In this document: piece after piece, positions 46,956 to 58,496 of the stretch
How the letters are laid out: each line of letters begins with the position of its first letter
Position numbering within the stretch: position 1 is the stretch's first letter
Origin: Rutstroemia sp. NJR-2017a BVV2
Taxonomy: Eukaryota; Ascomycota; Leotiomycetes; Helotiales; Rutstroemiaceae
Length of the DNA stretch: 64,000 bases
Assembly (NCBI GenBank): GCA_002946415.1
Contig: NJPS01000054.1
Coordinates: 1,054,001-1,118,000, forward strand
Direction of reading: 5' to 3'
Program-made: the position numbers and the translations under genes
Notes under the pieces: generated by a model
The model's database searches: none
What the model saw: only the letters and a program-made list of their open reading frames with translations
What the model was told of the DNA's origin: nothing

Positions 46956-49615
46956 ATGACAATGGCACGGAACTCATGCAAAATCATCATTGTCGGCGGG
47001 AGTGTCGCCGGTCTAGCTTTGGCAAGTATGCTTGAGCAAGTCGGCATCGACTTCATCGTTCTCGAAGCTGGCAAAGAAATCCATCCGCAAGTTGGTGGAG
47101 GCATTTCGGTTCAGCCACAGATGGCTCGTATTCTAGATCAAATAGGATGCTGGTGAGTTCCCGTCTACAGGTCTGGCGCCGTTCAAGCCTCCATTTCCTA
47201 CATCCTTGTTGGGGAAAACATTGCTAACGGAGAGATAAGTAAGTTGAGGACTAATAACTCTCCACGGGGTTACCCCTTTGCCAAATATGGGCGCCTTCTA
47301 ACAAGTTTTGGAGCAAAGGGGACGCAATCCGAGATTTGATGGGTGATCGTGACAACCACGTACTCATTCGCGATCAACAAGGCAAAACCATATTTGAGTT
47401 TCATGGACTTGCAGATGAGCTCGAGAAAAGGTTTGCTTAGATGATTCTGTGATTGCAACGCGTCCGCTAACTTGCCTAGGCATGGTTACCCTGTAATCTT
47501 CGTCGACCGTCCAACGCTTCTCAGAAAACTCTACGAGAACATACGACATAAAGACAAGATCTTACTGCAGAAGCGATTAATTAGACTCGAACAAGGGGCG
47601 AATGGAGTTCGAGTAATTACACAGGACGAGTGCAGTTACGATGGGGACATTGTTGTAGGTGCAGACGGCATGAACAGTGCTGTACGAAAACATATGCACC
47701 GTCTCGCCAGCATTTCTTCCCCGGGGTACTTTGCTACGGATGAATATTCAAGTGAGTGGAACTATTGTCTATTCTCAGAACGAAGGACTGCAATTCAATT
47801 AACCTTTGGCTTTCCAGGTGTACCATGCGCCTACAAATGTATATGGGGCATTTCTCATCCAGTGAAAGGCGTCGAGCCAGGTAGTATCCATGTCATCATG
47901 GGGAAAAACCAGAGCTATTCAGTCTTCACAGGTCCTGGGAAACTCCATTGGCTTCTGTATGTCAGAAATCCTCAAATGATGTACGGAAAGGGGGTTCCAA
48001 GATATACCGTGGAAGATGAGCAACGTCTCGCTGAGCAGCATTTTGGAGACCGGATCAACGAATATACTACCTTCGGTGACATTTACAAAAGCAAAATTGT
48101 CTCGGGGCTTACCCCTCTACATGAATATCAGTGGAAAACGTGGCACTTTGAGCGGATCATGACTATTGGCGACGCTTGTCATAAGGTAAGTAATCTCACT
48201 CGTGGTCTTGTCACTGTTAAGACTCAATTTGTCTTACAAATTCATACTAGGTTCATCCACTAGGGGGCAGTGGTGGAGGAGCGGCCATCGAAGACGGAGC
48301 TGCTCTCTTGAATGCACTCCTCCCAGCGCTAGATCAGGCCCATCAACCCTTGTCGACTAAAGACTTCCAACGTATCTTTGCCCAGGCACAAAGTTCTCAA
48401 GAAAACCGTACAAAGCAACTTGTTCAAAGCGCTACCATGAAGCAAAGAGCCGACGCGATGGAAAGCATATTTGCACCGCTGACCGTTAGGTTTGTCATCC
48501 CTAACCTGACACACGATGAAGCATTGTCAATGGATACTGCAAGGGCGATCGCAGGAAAACACATTGAATCACTTCCAATGCCTCAGCGAGATCGATATAT
48601 ACCCTACAACGATGAATTACCAACCAAACCCCTCAACAAGGCGTCCATTATCAACTCTGGTTTTGCACTTGTGCAGTTGCTCCTCTTCTATCTAGCCTCC
48701 AGCACCACTAAATACGGCGCTACCACTTTAGGTAGAGTGGTTCCTGACCGATATCTTAACACCATCGCCGATTACTACGCCCCAACACACGGCACGTTGG
48801 TCGATGGGCTATCACATCCACGTTTTCCCGGAACGTCCTTCATTCCAATCATCTTGATTGGGATACTGGAAGGTCATCGTCGAGGAAACATTGGCTCGCT
48901 ATGTTCATGGTACGTACTCAACACTTTGCAGTTCATCGAAAGCTACTGATCAAGAACCAGGCCAGCGACCCTGCTATTCATGGCAGCATATGTAGTGGCA
49001 GAGCCAGCCAAGATTCTTCCTGTATACTTTCTTCTCGCGATTTGGAACTCATCTAGGACTATATACAATTCGGTCATGGGAAGACCGGTGCCTATTTCGG
49101 TCGCCACTGCCATGATCCCTATGACTTGCGCTATCTACGCTGAGTACCCCGTCCTATCTTGCACGACACCCGCTACTCGACAAATAATTGAACGGTATGC
49201 GACAGAAATGACACCTTTCGTTCCACTCTGTATATTTGCTATCATACAACTCCTTGCCGCCGCAATAAAGCCATGGGTTCGGCCTGCTGTTGAGAAAGAG
49301 TACATGGTGGTATATTTCAACAAGGACTACCCTCCACTCACGATCTGGTATCGGCTCATCATCGTTCTCAGCTTCTTAGGACTTTTCTTCGGCCCTTCTT
49401 CTTCATACCATCAACACGGTGTGATAACTATCAGCATTGCCGCCCATTGCCTGCACAGCGCCTTGCAACTGCGTAACTTAGGCTACACAACAAACCGGCA
49501 AGTTGCAACTGCAATGGTCATGATTATACTAGGCACAACCGTCCTAGGACCAGTGACAACATACTTAGGGTTCTGGTATTGGAGGGAGAGTATCATCTAC
49601 AGATTAAGTAAATAG
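46956..49615 (+). CDS. FAD-dependent monooxygenase (PaxM-like) fused to a C-terminal multi-TM domain
   Basis: About 777 residues. Exons are 46956-47152, ~47314-47430, 47480-48185, 48251-48909 and 48961-49615. The FAD Rossmann loop IIIVGGSVAGLALASML is near the N-terminus. The DG motif is DGDIVVGADGMNSAVRK and the third FAD motif is TIGDACHKVHPLGGSGGGAA, split by an intron. About residues 1-450 match the family that epoxidises prenyl chains in indole-diterpene and meroterpenoid pathways. From ~residue 473 a membrane domain follows with 7-8 hydrophobic segments (SGFALVQLLLFYLAS, FIPIILIGIL, ATLLFMAAYVVAEPAKIL, YRLIIVLSFLGLFFGP, AMVMIILGTTVLGPVTTYLG). It does not look like Pyr4/PaxB to me; it could anchor the enzyme or act as a cyclase. 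The start of exon 2 is uncertain: only 47314 keeps phase with the exon 1 donor, but a GTAAGT...CTAACAAG intron at 47238-47305 hints at another arrangement. Confidence 0.85.
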
Positions 49616-50939
49616 ACTTTTACAGATCTTCCGGCTTGGAAGCACATATCACAGTTTGGCAGGACTTCAGGAAGAACTAATGGGAACTCACGCTTATCGG
49701 AATGGTAAAAGACCAGTAACCTGAAATTTAGCAAGGTAGTAGAAAATGAAAAGAGACTAGACTATTCGAACACATATTCTTAGTAAACGAATTATGGATA
49801 CACCGTCGGTGAAGAAGTAAACCTATGTGTAATGTGAAATATGCATCTGCTCGGTAACACACAAGATCTCTATTCCCTGAATGTTCAGCCACCTCCGATT
49901 AGCTTTAGGGCCCCCGGTAGACCGCTCCGTTCCCAGTCACACTAACACTTGTTCTGCATGTGATTTCGGACACCACAGGAAGTGTGGTGGGGGGTTGCGA
50001 GTAGATTGTATAGTGGGGAAGTGGGGGTGGAAATGACAGGGAGTTGGCTAAATACACCTCCCTGTGTACCAAGGAAGCTAGACCCACCCTCCCCATAGCC
50101 TTGTAATCTCACCTCTGTCACAATCACTGGGGTCCGATGGCGATGAGTGGAGCACACACTAGTGTTATGACTCCATCTTGTTGTATATAGGATTTTGGTT
50201 GCAGAGATAGGAAGGCAGATGGGAAGGTGTCTCGGGTTCTAAAACAGCGAGAATGATGTTCCTCGTCATTGCCTAGCCCCGGATGAGAGTTCAGTCTCGG
50301 ATCTACCTCTTGAAGGATTGCGATGCAGGATAGACACTCGGAGGTTAACCAAGAAGAGAGAGTCGCATCGACGCCTGATGATAACATAGTGAATGGCCAG
50401 GTTGTCAGCCTGCAAAGACGGGAAGCAAAGGAAAGTAAGCCATGCAGAGATGGCACCAGTCACTTACATTAGTGCAGAGACATAAGCCAAACGATAGAGT
50501 GGTTTCCTTGGATTCTTCATGTAAGAAAACACCTAGCAGATTTGATCTAATTCTTTTTACAGAAAAAACCACGAAGTGACCCAATGTAGACCCAATACTC
50601 AAAGTAGTAATACCAAAACTAAAAAAGTTGTTTATATTCAAAGCCTTTTGTGAAGAAACCACTACTTGGTGTTAGGCCTAATTCTTGTGTCAGGGTAAGT
50701 CACACGATGGGATATGAATAGCTTCATAGCACTGGATTCTCTGACTCCTGTTGGTTGGAAAGTCCTTATGCCGATAAAGGACACTCTGGTTTGTGTAGAA
50801 ACCTTGAGAAAGATTAGCACAGCATCTACGCCGGCTACCAAAGCACACAAAAGCTCGGGTACGAGAACGAGGGGGAAACACATACAATCAACTGAAAAAT
50901 AAGAAGACAGTCGTCGAAAACGGACTTGTACCAGAGTGC
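49616..50939. other. Intergenic region before the P450 gene
   Basis: 1.3 kb between two rightward genes. It should contain the monooxygenase terminator and P450 promoter. Short minus-strand ORFs (for example 50124-50456) have no domain signs. Confidence 0.5.
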
Positions 50940-52722
50940 ATGATGGCTACAGACCCCAAACCAGATGATATTTTCAGCAGCAAAATGGCTCTCCCGCTGG
51001 CCATCGCTGGAGTCAGCGCCCATCTCCTCTACTGGATCCATGGCGAAAAGAGCATGAAGGCAGTTCGAACATGGCTCTGGTCACATGCCGCTGTCAACAC
51101 CGTCCTGCTCTTTATTGCAATTCGATTAAGCACGTTGAGCATTTCGCATAGCCTGATTGCAGTATGCCTCCTGAACATCTACTTCTATGTTCCGCTCTTC
51201 ACCTCGGTGGTTCTCTACCGCTTGGTTTTCCATCGATTGCGCTCTTTCCCTGGTCCAGTCTCTTTACGCATCTCAAAATTGGTGGCTGCGTATGCCAACA
51301 TTGAGAAGAATCGAGATGTGCAAAGGATCTGGGCGCTGCACAAACGCTATGGGAATGTTATCCGCGTCGGTCCCCGAGAGTTAAGCGTCCTCGACGCAGC
51401 AGCTTTGCCCCTTATTTATGGAGCCTCCAGTCGCTGCATTCGCGGACCATGGTATGACAGAGAAAAAAGTGCCACTGGTCATGACAAACAAGAGTTTCAG
51501 CTCTTCCAGTTGCGAGATCCTGCGCAGCATGCGGAAAGGAAGAAGGCAGTATGGGACAAAGCATTCAACATCGGTAGTAAGTAGTCCTCTCTGGACACGA
51601 CGCTTCTTGGAGTCTGACCAAATCGCACTTACATAGGTTTGAAGGATTATGAACCATCAGTCCACGCAACGTGTAAGGAATTCGTCTCAGCTTTGGCTCA
51701 GCATACCAACGAATCGCTCTCCGGACCAGAGGTAGCAAAACTTCTTGCATATGACCTAATGGGTACTGTTGGGTGGGGCCAAACTTTTCATAATTCCCAG
51801 AACTGGAAGCTGAATCCTGCCTTGGAATTTATTGATATTGTGACGGCTAACCAACAAATTGTATCCCAAGCTCCATGGGTTATGAACCTTCTCGTCAACC
51901 TCAGCAGCGATCATAGTTCGCGTTCGTACGCAACATGGATCAGAGAGAAAGTCATAGCGAAACGTCAGCAAGATACACCTGGGACGGATGCAATGAGCAA
52001 GATTATACATAATCGCCAAGCTTTGACCTTGAAGACTCTTTGTGACGAGGGGAAGCTGATGGTCATTGCTGGAGGGCAAGTTACTGTTCACACGCCATTG
52101 CAATGTAAAACTGCTAACAGATCTCTACAGGGATACTGTTTCCACGGTATTGGCATCGATAATCTTTCATTTGGCGCGGAATTCCAGGGTCCAGACCAAA
52201 CTACAGGAGGAGCTTGACGCCGTAGGCGGATTGTCAAATGGCGATTTCGAATACCGGACCATCTCATCCCTCCCTTACCTAGACGCTGTAGTCCAAGAAG
52301 GCCTGCGGATTCAACCTCCAGTCCAAGGCGGCATTCAACGAGTAACACCGACAGATGGTCTCCGCCTTGATGACGGCACTTACATTCCTGGAGACACGAT
52401 TATTAGTATCCCGACGCTTCCATTGCAACATGATCCTCGCTATTTTGCTCAGCCAGAAGAATACCTCCCAGAGCGTTGGACAGAGGAGCGGGAGAAGATT
52501 TTAGATCGTGCTGCGTTTATACCATTTTCCATGGGATCCTACATGTGCGTTGGGAGGGGCCTGGCGGTGATAGAGCTGAAAACTGCGTTATCCATGATAT
52601 TCTCGGGATTTAGTGCCCGGCTGGCAGACGGTGAGGATGGAAGGAAGTTCTTCGAGGAGACAGAAGACTGTCAAATCACCCATTTAGGAGATTTTAAGGT
52701 CGTATTCTCTGAGAGGATTTAA
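50940..52722 (+). CDS. Cytochrome P450 with multi-TM N-terminus
   Basis: Membrane haem monooxygenase, 555 residues. Exons are 50940-51576, 51637-52075 and 52131-52722. Three hydrophobic segments in the first ~95 residues precede the Pro-rich hinge FHRLRSFPGPVSLRIS. The I-helix motif AGGDTVS appears only if the second intron (52076-52130) uses a GC donor, GCAAGT; the frame then closes. The K-helix is EGLR, followed by YLPERW in the PERF region. The haem loop FSMGSYMCVGRGLA keeps the Cys (52546-52548) but has Tyr where the consensus has Arg, a variation seen in some fungal P450 families. It is the last gene of the terpenoid-like group and probably oxidises its product; substrate unknown. Confidence 0.9.
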
Positions 52723-53216
52723 CATTAGAAGGCTTGGAGATGGGTCTCCGTCAACGTCGGAACTATATATAAGATCTTGTTTTCGCACATCAGATTTGTT
52801 ACTATATAAATCTAAGTAAATCGTGTCTTTGATTTAAAGAAGTGATTGTATGTCGGACTCTCAATTCCAAATACATTGAAAATATTCATGCCTCGAAGTA
52901 TGGTGCCCTCTCATCGGACTTAAAGGCTTACAGCACGTGTATGGGTGCGTCGTGTGCTTACTCAGCTGGCCTTAAGCGCTCTTGTATCATAGCTTAGGCT
53001 TGCGCAAGTGTGCTCCAAGCAACTAACCTCCAAGATTGCGAATGAAGCAGTTGTTTATCTAATCGCATCGCATACACCAACTGCGTTCATATCCAAACAA
53101 GCTGTTGAAAATACATTTACCGATTTCCAATAGCTGAAGACTGCGCGACTACCGAGAAAGCGCGGAAGACAGCTTGCTGTTACGTTACGAGATTCACACG
53201 AGGCTATCAAAGGACA
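52723..53216. other. Intergenic, P450 terminator and VPS68 promoter
   Basis: 494 bp, AT-rich. I see nothing in it. Confidence 0.55.
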
Positions 53217-53920
53217 ATGTCTGAGGAACGACTCTGGAAGTTCCGAAAGCCGGAATGGATGAATAGCGCGACGGCGAAGGGCGCTGGTGTATACACTGCA
53301 GGTGCACTGGTAAGAATATCCCCGAGTCGATGTCTGGAGCCAGTCTGCGATGACGGTGCTTGGAACATGCAAATAGACGCTCTAAAAGTACGCATGCTAA
53401 CATCGCTCATTGAACAGTTCTCTCTCTCCTTCTTCATCCTCCTCGATGCGGCTCTCTGGTCCCACTCGGCGCTCAACGGCTCCGATCCTCCAATCCACAT
53501 CACATTCATCGACTGGCTGCCACTCATATTCTCATCCCTCGGAATGCTGATTATCAATTCCATTGAGAAAAGCCGCCTCTCCGCAGACTCGTTCTCATAT
53601 AGCGGAAGCGGCGTCGCCTGGAAGGCGCGAGTGGTGTTGTTCTTGGGCTTTGCTAGTTTGGCGGGTGGTATGGCTGGTGGTGTTACTGTGTTGGTTCTGA
53701 AATACGTGGTTCCAGGAGCTCAGTGGCCTACGTTGGGTATGGGAATCGCAAATGTGGGCGCCAATGCTGGGGTTATGTTGAGGTGAGTTTAAGATGCTAC
53801 GGCTGAGAGCAAGTGCGGATGGGGATGCGGTAGGATTGATGCTAATTTGGCTATAGCTCGGTTGTTCTATGGATCTCGCAGAACATCGAGGACGAATACT
53901 CCTACAACTTAGCACTTTAA
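53217..53920 (+). CDS. VPS68: UPF0220/TMEM50 family membrane protein (Vps68-like)
   Basis: Small four-TM protein; yeast Vps68 works in vacuolar/endosomal sorting. Exons are 53217-53309, 53418-53782 and 53857-53920, giving 173 residues. The family sequence is evident: EERLWKFRKPEWMNS, then GVYTAGALFSLSFFILLDAA across the first splice, IDWLPLIFSSLGMLIINSIE, SGSGVAWKARVVLFLGFASL and the C-terminus SSVVLWISQNIEDEYSYNLA. The first intron (108 bp, GTAAGA donor, GCTAACAT branch) is a multiple of three without an in-frame stop, so its retention would insert 36 residues into TM1 rather than truncate. The + strand goes from C-rich (around 53.46-53.52 kb) to G-rich (53.64-53.78 kb). Confidence 0.92.
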
Positions 53921-54632
53921 GATAGTGCAATCGAGACAGGAGCATAGCGATGCGCTTGTGCGAGTTGGAGGGATTGGTGGAGTGGTAGCGACTTTAGGTG
54001 ACGATACTACGATATGCGAACATTCAGAATGGATATAGGTGGATGGGACGCACGTTAGGGACGGTTGGAAGGCTTTCGGGGGCTTTATCTGTAGTATAGT
54101 GAATCGGTACATGCGAGCGATATTGGGAGTCTGCCATGGGTCAATTTGAATTTGTGTTATGGCGTACGATCTCTGGGGCTCTACTTGAAAATGCTCAATG
54201 ATGCAACGTGAAACGGCCGGCGGAATACTCTGAACATCGACAAATCATCATGCTGTTGATATATAAGTCACATCCACCAGTTTTGAGCCAGTACCGGCAG
54301 ACGTTACCATTACCATTTCATCGAACAAATCCATCTCAAACTTAAGGGTCTCTACATGTTGCCTTGCTTGAACCATGCCGAGGACCTTCTCGGACCTGGA
54401 ACCGGATCGGATCATCCCCGGAGAAATGACGGCACCCAAGAGCCGTTGGACCCCATCAAAAAAATGTCCAGCATCCGCATTCGACTTACTAAAGTTGCTA
54501 GTTAATGCTATACAGCGCACTTCCAATTGAACACTTCTCCTTTATGATTTGATTTCAAACATTCTTTCAATGGTTGTATTCTTATAAATTTTTGATTCAT
54601 CACGAGGGGTTTGCTCTTAGATTGAGGTTGAA
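53921..54632. other. Intergenic region between VPS68 and GPI13
   Basis: 712 bp; contains a short minus-strand coding-like remnant (next entry), otherwise nothing recognised. Confidence 0.5.
54248..54526 (-). pseudogene. Possible HAD-hydrolase-like fragment
   Basis: 92 codons without an ATG, reading CIALTSNFSKSNADAGHFFD and on. ALT(N/S)NF followed by a hydrophilic stretch recalls the region after the cap of HAD-type hydrolases. The following sequence does not continue the fold clearly. It may be a gene relic or chance. Confidence 0.22.
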
Positions 54633-57600
54633 ATGGTCAAAACTATAGATCCGAAGCCTGCGCCGGGCAGCTACTCTTCGTTGGCTGCTCAATATGCTCG
54701 AGCTAAAGCGCGACAAGCAGAGGAAGAGAGGGAAAAGAAGGAAGGAAAGAAGAAGGTCGTGCCCGAGGTGCCAAAGAAGGATAATAGAGATGAACTGAAT
54801 GAGATGAAGAGAGGTAGCTTCAGGAGATCTTGGTGGGGAGTTATGGGTTGGTGGACTTGGGTTTTGTGAGTATACTGGCTGGAGACAACTGCTGCCCATG
54901 GGAGCTTGTGCTAATGATTGTAACTACTAGATTCATGCACGCGGCGGGAGTATACTTCTTCACCAAAGGATTCCTACTTACACGCTTGGTCTTGGAGGAA
55001 ACTTCGATATGCAGCGAACCACCTATTTCGAGAAGTGTAGAATACAAGGGCTCTGGCACACCAGAAGCGGGATGTTGGCATCCTCGGACATTTGATCGAG
55101 CTGTTGTTGTTATTATCGACGCCTTACGATACGATTTCACAGTCCCATTTTCCGGCTCGGAGTCTCAGCCTCCGCAAGCATTCCACAATGCCCTACCGTT
55201 CTTGTACGAAACTGCGACCCAGCAGCCGCAGAACGCGTTTCTGTTGCCTTTCATTGCGGATCCGCCTACGACTACACTGCAGAGACTGAAGGGATTGACG
55301 ACTGGTACACTGCCGACGTTTGTGGATGCTGGATCGAATTTTGCGGGTACGGCAATCGACGAAGATAATTTGTTGGGACAGCTGAAAACTGCTGGGAGGA
55401 AAATCGTGCATTTGGGTGATGATACATGGACAGCGCTATTTCCGGGATATTTTGAGGCAAATATAAGTCATGCTTATGATTCTCTTAACGTTTGGGATCT
55501 ACACACTGTCGATAATGGGGTTACGGAACACATTATGCCACTCCTTGCGCGAGAGAAGAAGAATGACTGGGATGTTATGTTCGCACACTATTTAGGTGTC
55601 GATCATGCAGGCCATAGATATGGACCTAACCATCCCGCTATGACGAGCAAGTTGCAGCAAATGGATGGTGTTGTGAGGGAATTGGTGCAGAAGCTGGACG
55701 ACAATACTTTGTTGGTGATAATGGGTGATCACGGCATGGACGGAAAAGGCGACCACGGCGGAGAAAGTGACGATGAAGTCGAGGCCGCCTTGTGGATGTA
55801 CTCCAAGAAAGGGATATTCGGACGCACTGATCCTGCTTTTGTTACACCCCCGCAGAATGCCAAGATCAGGCCTGTCAATCAGATTGATCTGGTACCAACT
55901 CTTGCTCTATTGCTTGGACTTCCCATTCCATTCAATAACCTTGGTCGCCCAATTGAAGAGGCTTTTGCTGGCAAGAAGGGAAATGCTTGGGACACCTTGG
56001 CAAGTGTAGCGAGAATGACAGCTGCTGGTATCAAGAGATATCAAGCTTCGTATTTCGCCGCTAGAGGTATCGATGAAAGCACCATCGATGGGTCACCATA
56101 CACTCTCTGGACTAAAGCCGAACAAGCTTCGACCTCAAGATTGACAAAATCAGCGGATGTATATCATGCATATTCAGAATTTCAAGGAGAGACACTAAGA
56201 ATCTGCCGAGACCTATGGGCACGATTCGATGTTCCAAGCATGATTTTGGGAATCACAATCCTAGCTGGTGGAGTCTTGGCCCTACTGCTTTACGCCAACA
56301 GTAATGCGGAAGACAGAAATGCGGCGGAAGACCAGGACTTGGATGAGGCCGAAGCGAAGCTAGAGCTTGAAGCTATCCGAAAAGGGGAGAAGGCAGTTGG
56401 GGAAGTTGAAGTCAACGCTGGCCTTCTTTCTTGGACGTACATTTCCACACTTGTAGGTGCGACCGTCGCAGCAGGTCTTTGGACTATGCGTGCGGAACTT
56501 TCGGAGTCTTTGAGTGAGACACATATCGTCGATTTTGCTACAGCAGGTGCGGCTGTTGGTGGGTTGCTTGGGGCTCTCAAATCGCTTTTGAAATTGGGCA
56601 ACCCTCTTCCGACAACGTTGTGGGGCTGGATGGCAGTCATCTTCACTCTCAGCCAGTCCATTGGCTTTGCATCCAATTCCTACACTATCTGGGAAGATTC
56701 GATCCTGCTGTTCTTCATCTCGACTTTTGGAGTTGCTGGAGTTGCCTCGTCACTTCGACAAGCAAATAAGAGAGACCGCACATTGGGCGTGTATCACTCT
56801 CTTGTGTTTATTGGACTCGCCTGGGTGGCCTCCTTCTCTAAGTTGTGCCGAGAGGAGCAGATGCCATACTGCAAATCTACTTATTACGCATCCGCGACCT
56901 CTTCCACATCTGCGCCTTGGCAACTACTGATTCCTTTTACCATGGCATTCGTTTTACCCAGTTTTATCAAGTCTTACTATGCCAGCAGTCTTTCTTATGA
57001 AGGGTTTGCACCAGCTTGGATTGGGTTTGCCTTCAGACTGGGCCTCTTCCTTATCTCCATTTTCTGGGCCTTGGATGCCGCGGATGACGGAAATTGGTTC
57101 CCAAATATCTATGAAGGTCTGCTCAAGAACATCCGAGTGCCGATTGCTCAAACAGTCTTCGCCATGGCCGTTGGTGCAGGAACGATAGGGTTGAACTACG
57201 CACCACCGTGCATTTCTATTGGCACAGTATCGCTTGGGGACTTCGCTCCCGTCAATGCTCAATATAGAGGAGCAACCCGCGTTATGATTCTTGGATACGG
57301 AAATAGCCACGGTGCCAGATATTTCCTTCTTGTGGTCAACGTCCTCCTTGCAGTCCTCATGATCCAGAAGCCTATGGGATTCGGCGCTATATCACTCATG
57401 TCCCTGCAGATCCTCTCACTAGTCGAATTCCTCGACCTCAACTCCCTCACCCACTCCCCCATCGGCCCCATCATGCTCGCCCTCCTCGGCTCCTTCCACT
57501 TCTTCAAAACCGGCCACCAAGCCACCCTCTCCGCCATTCAGTGGGAATCCGCTTTCATCCCTCTCCACACCATCCGCTACCCATGGTCGCCCTTATTTGT

Positions 57601-57931
57601 CGCGCTTAATTCCTTCGGCCCGCAGATCCTCGCTGCGTCCGCGGTTCCGCTCGTCGTGTTCTGGAAACAGAAACCGAAGAAGAGGGGTCTGTTGAAGGCG
57701 GTTGCGGCGGCGCTGGCGTGGCATGTGCTGTATTATGCTGTTGTCGGGCTGGCGACGACTATGTGGGCGGGTTGGTTGAGGAGACATCTTATGCTTTATA
57801 GGGTTTTCAGCCCGAAATTCATGACGGCGGCGGCGGCGCTGGGGGTGGTGGAGTTGGTTGGGATCTTAGTGGTGCTTTTGGGGGTGAGGGGGAATATTAC
57901 GAGTGTTGGGAATGTCTTTGGGTGGCCGTGA
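54633..57931 (+). CDS. GPI13: GPI ethanolamine phosphate transferase 3 (Gpi13/PIG-O)
   Basis: ER enzyme adding phosphoethanolamine to the third mannose of the GPI precursor, the group that links to protein. Exons are 54633-54865 and 54931-57931 (65-bp intron), giving 1077 residues. A hydrophilic Lys/Glu N-tail precedes the first TM (WWTWVLFMHAAGVYFFTKGF). The lumenal alkaline-phosphatase-like domain has VVVIIDALRYDF (metal/nucleophile region), TTTLQRLKGLTTGTLPTF, FAHYLGVDHAGHRYGPNHPA and LLVIMGDHGMDGKGDHGGES, all intact. From about residue 480 on there are many TM helices. The last part of the gene is C-rich on the + strand near 57.42-57.54 kb and G-rich from 57.66 kb to the stop. Confidence 0.95.
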
Positions 57932-58496
57932 GGGTTGGTGGAACAAGGGACACAATGTTGGACAATATATAGGAGATGAGATAGCTGTTTGGGCAGCGTT
58001 GAGTGGTGAGCCGGAACGGGGGGGAGGGTGTAGTCCTGAGCTCATGCTTGGGAGATTGTGTGTATTTTTGCATAGCATGGCGTAGCGCAAGGGTTTGGAA
58101 TATTGATGAGGAGGTAATGCAGTCAATGTGCAATGATTATTTTCAATTTCCTGAATATTTTATAGCAAGCTATTGTCGCAGTGGTGGATGCAATTAAGGC
58201 TTCACATTACTATCAAGTTTAAATGATCTTGTGTAGCCATCTGGAGCAATGTGACAAAGCTCAACCAGGCGTCCATGTCCCTGTGCCATTTACTTCGCGA
58301 CACCTATACGGAAATCGAAACTGCCGGGTTTTCCTTGGAGTATGTGCAAGTGCATGTGCTGCTACGGGATCTTTCTCAGATCTTATATTCATATACAATA
58401 TTACCTCACTCCTCATCAACTAACCAGCTACGCTACACTACACCAGGCATCTAATACCTGCCCTCCCAACCTTCTGTTAACCATAACCCCACAAAC
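57932..58496. other. Convergent intergenic region GPI13 / carboxylesterase
   Basis: 565 bp between facing stop codons. I see nothing beyond low-quality short ORFs. Confidence 0.55.
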
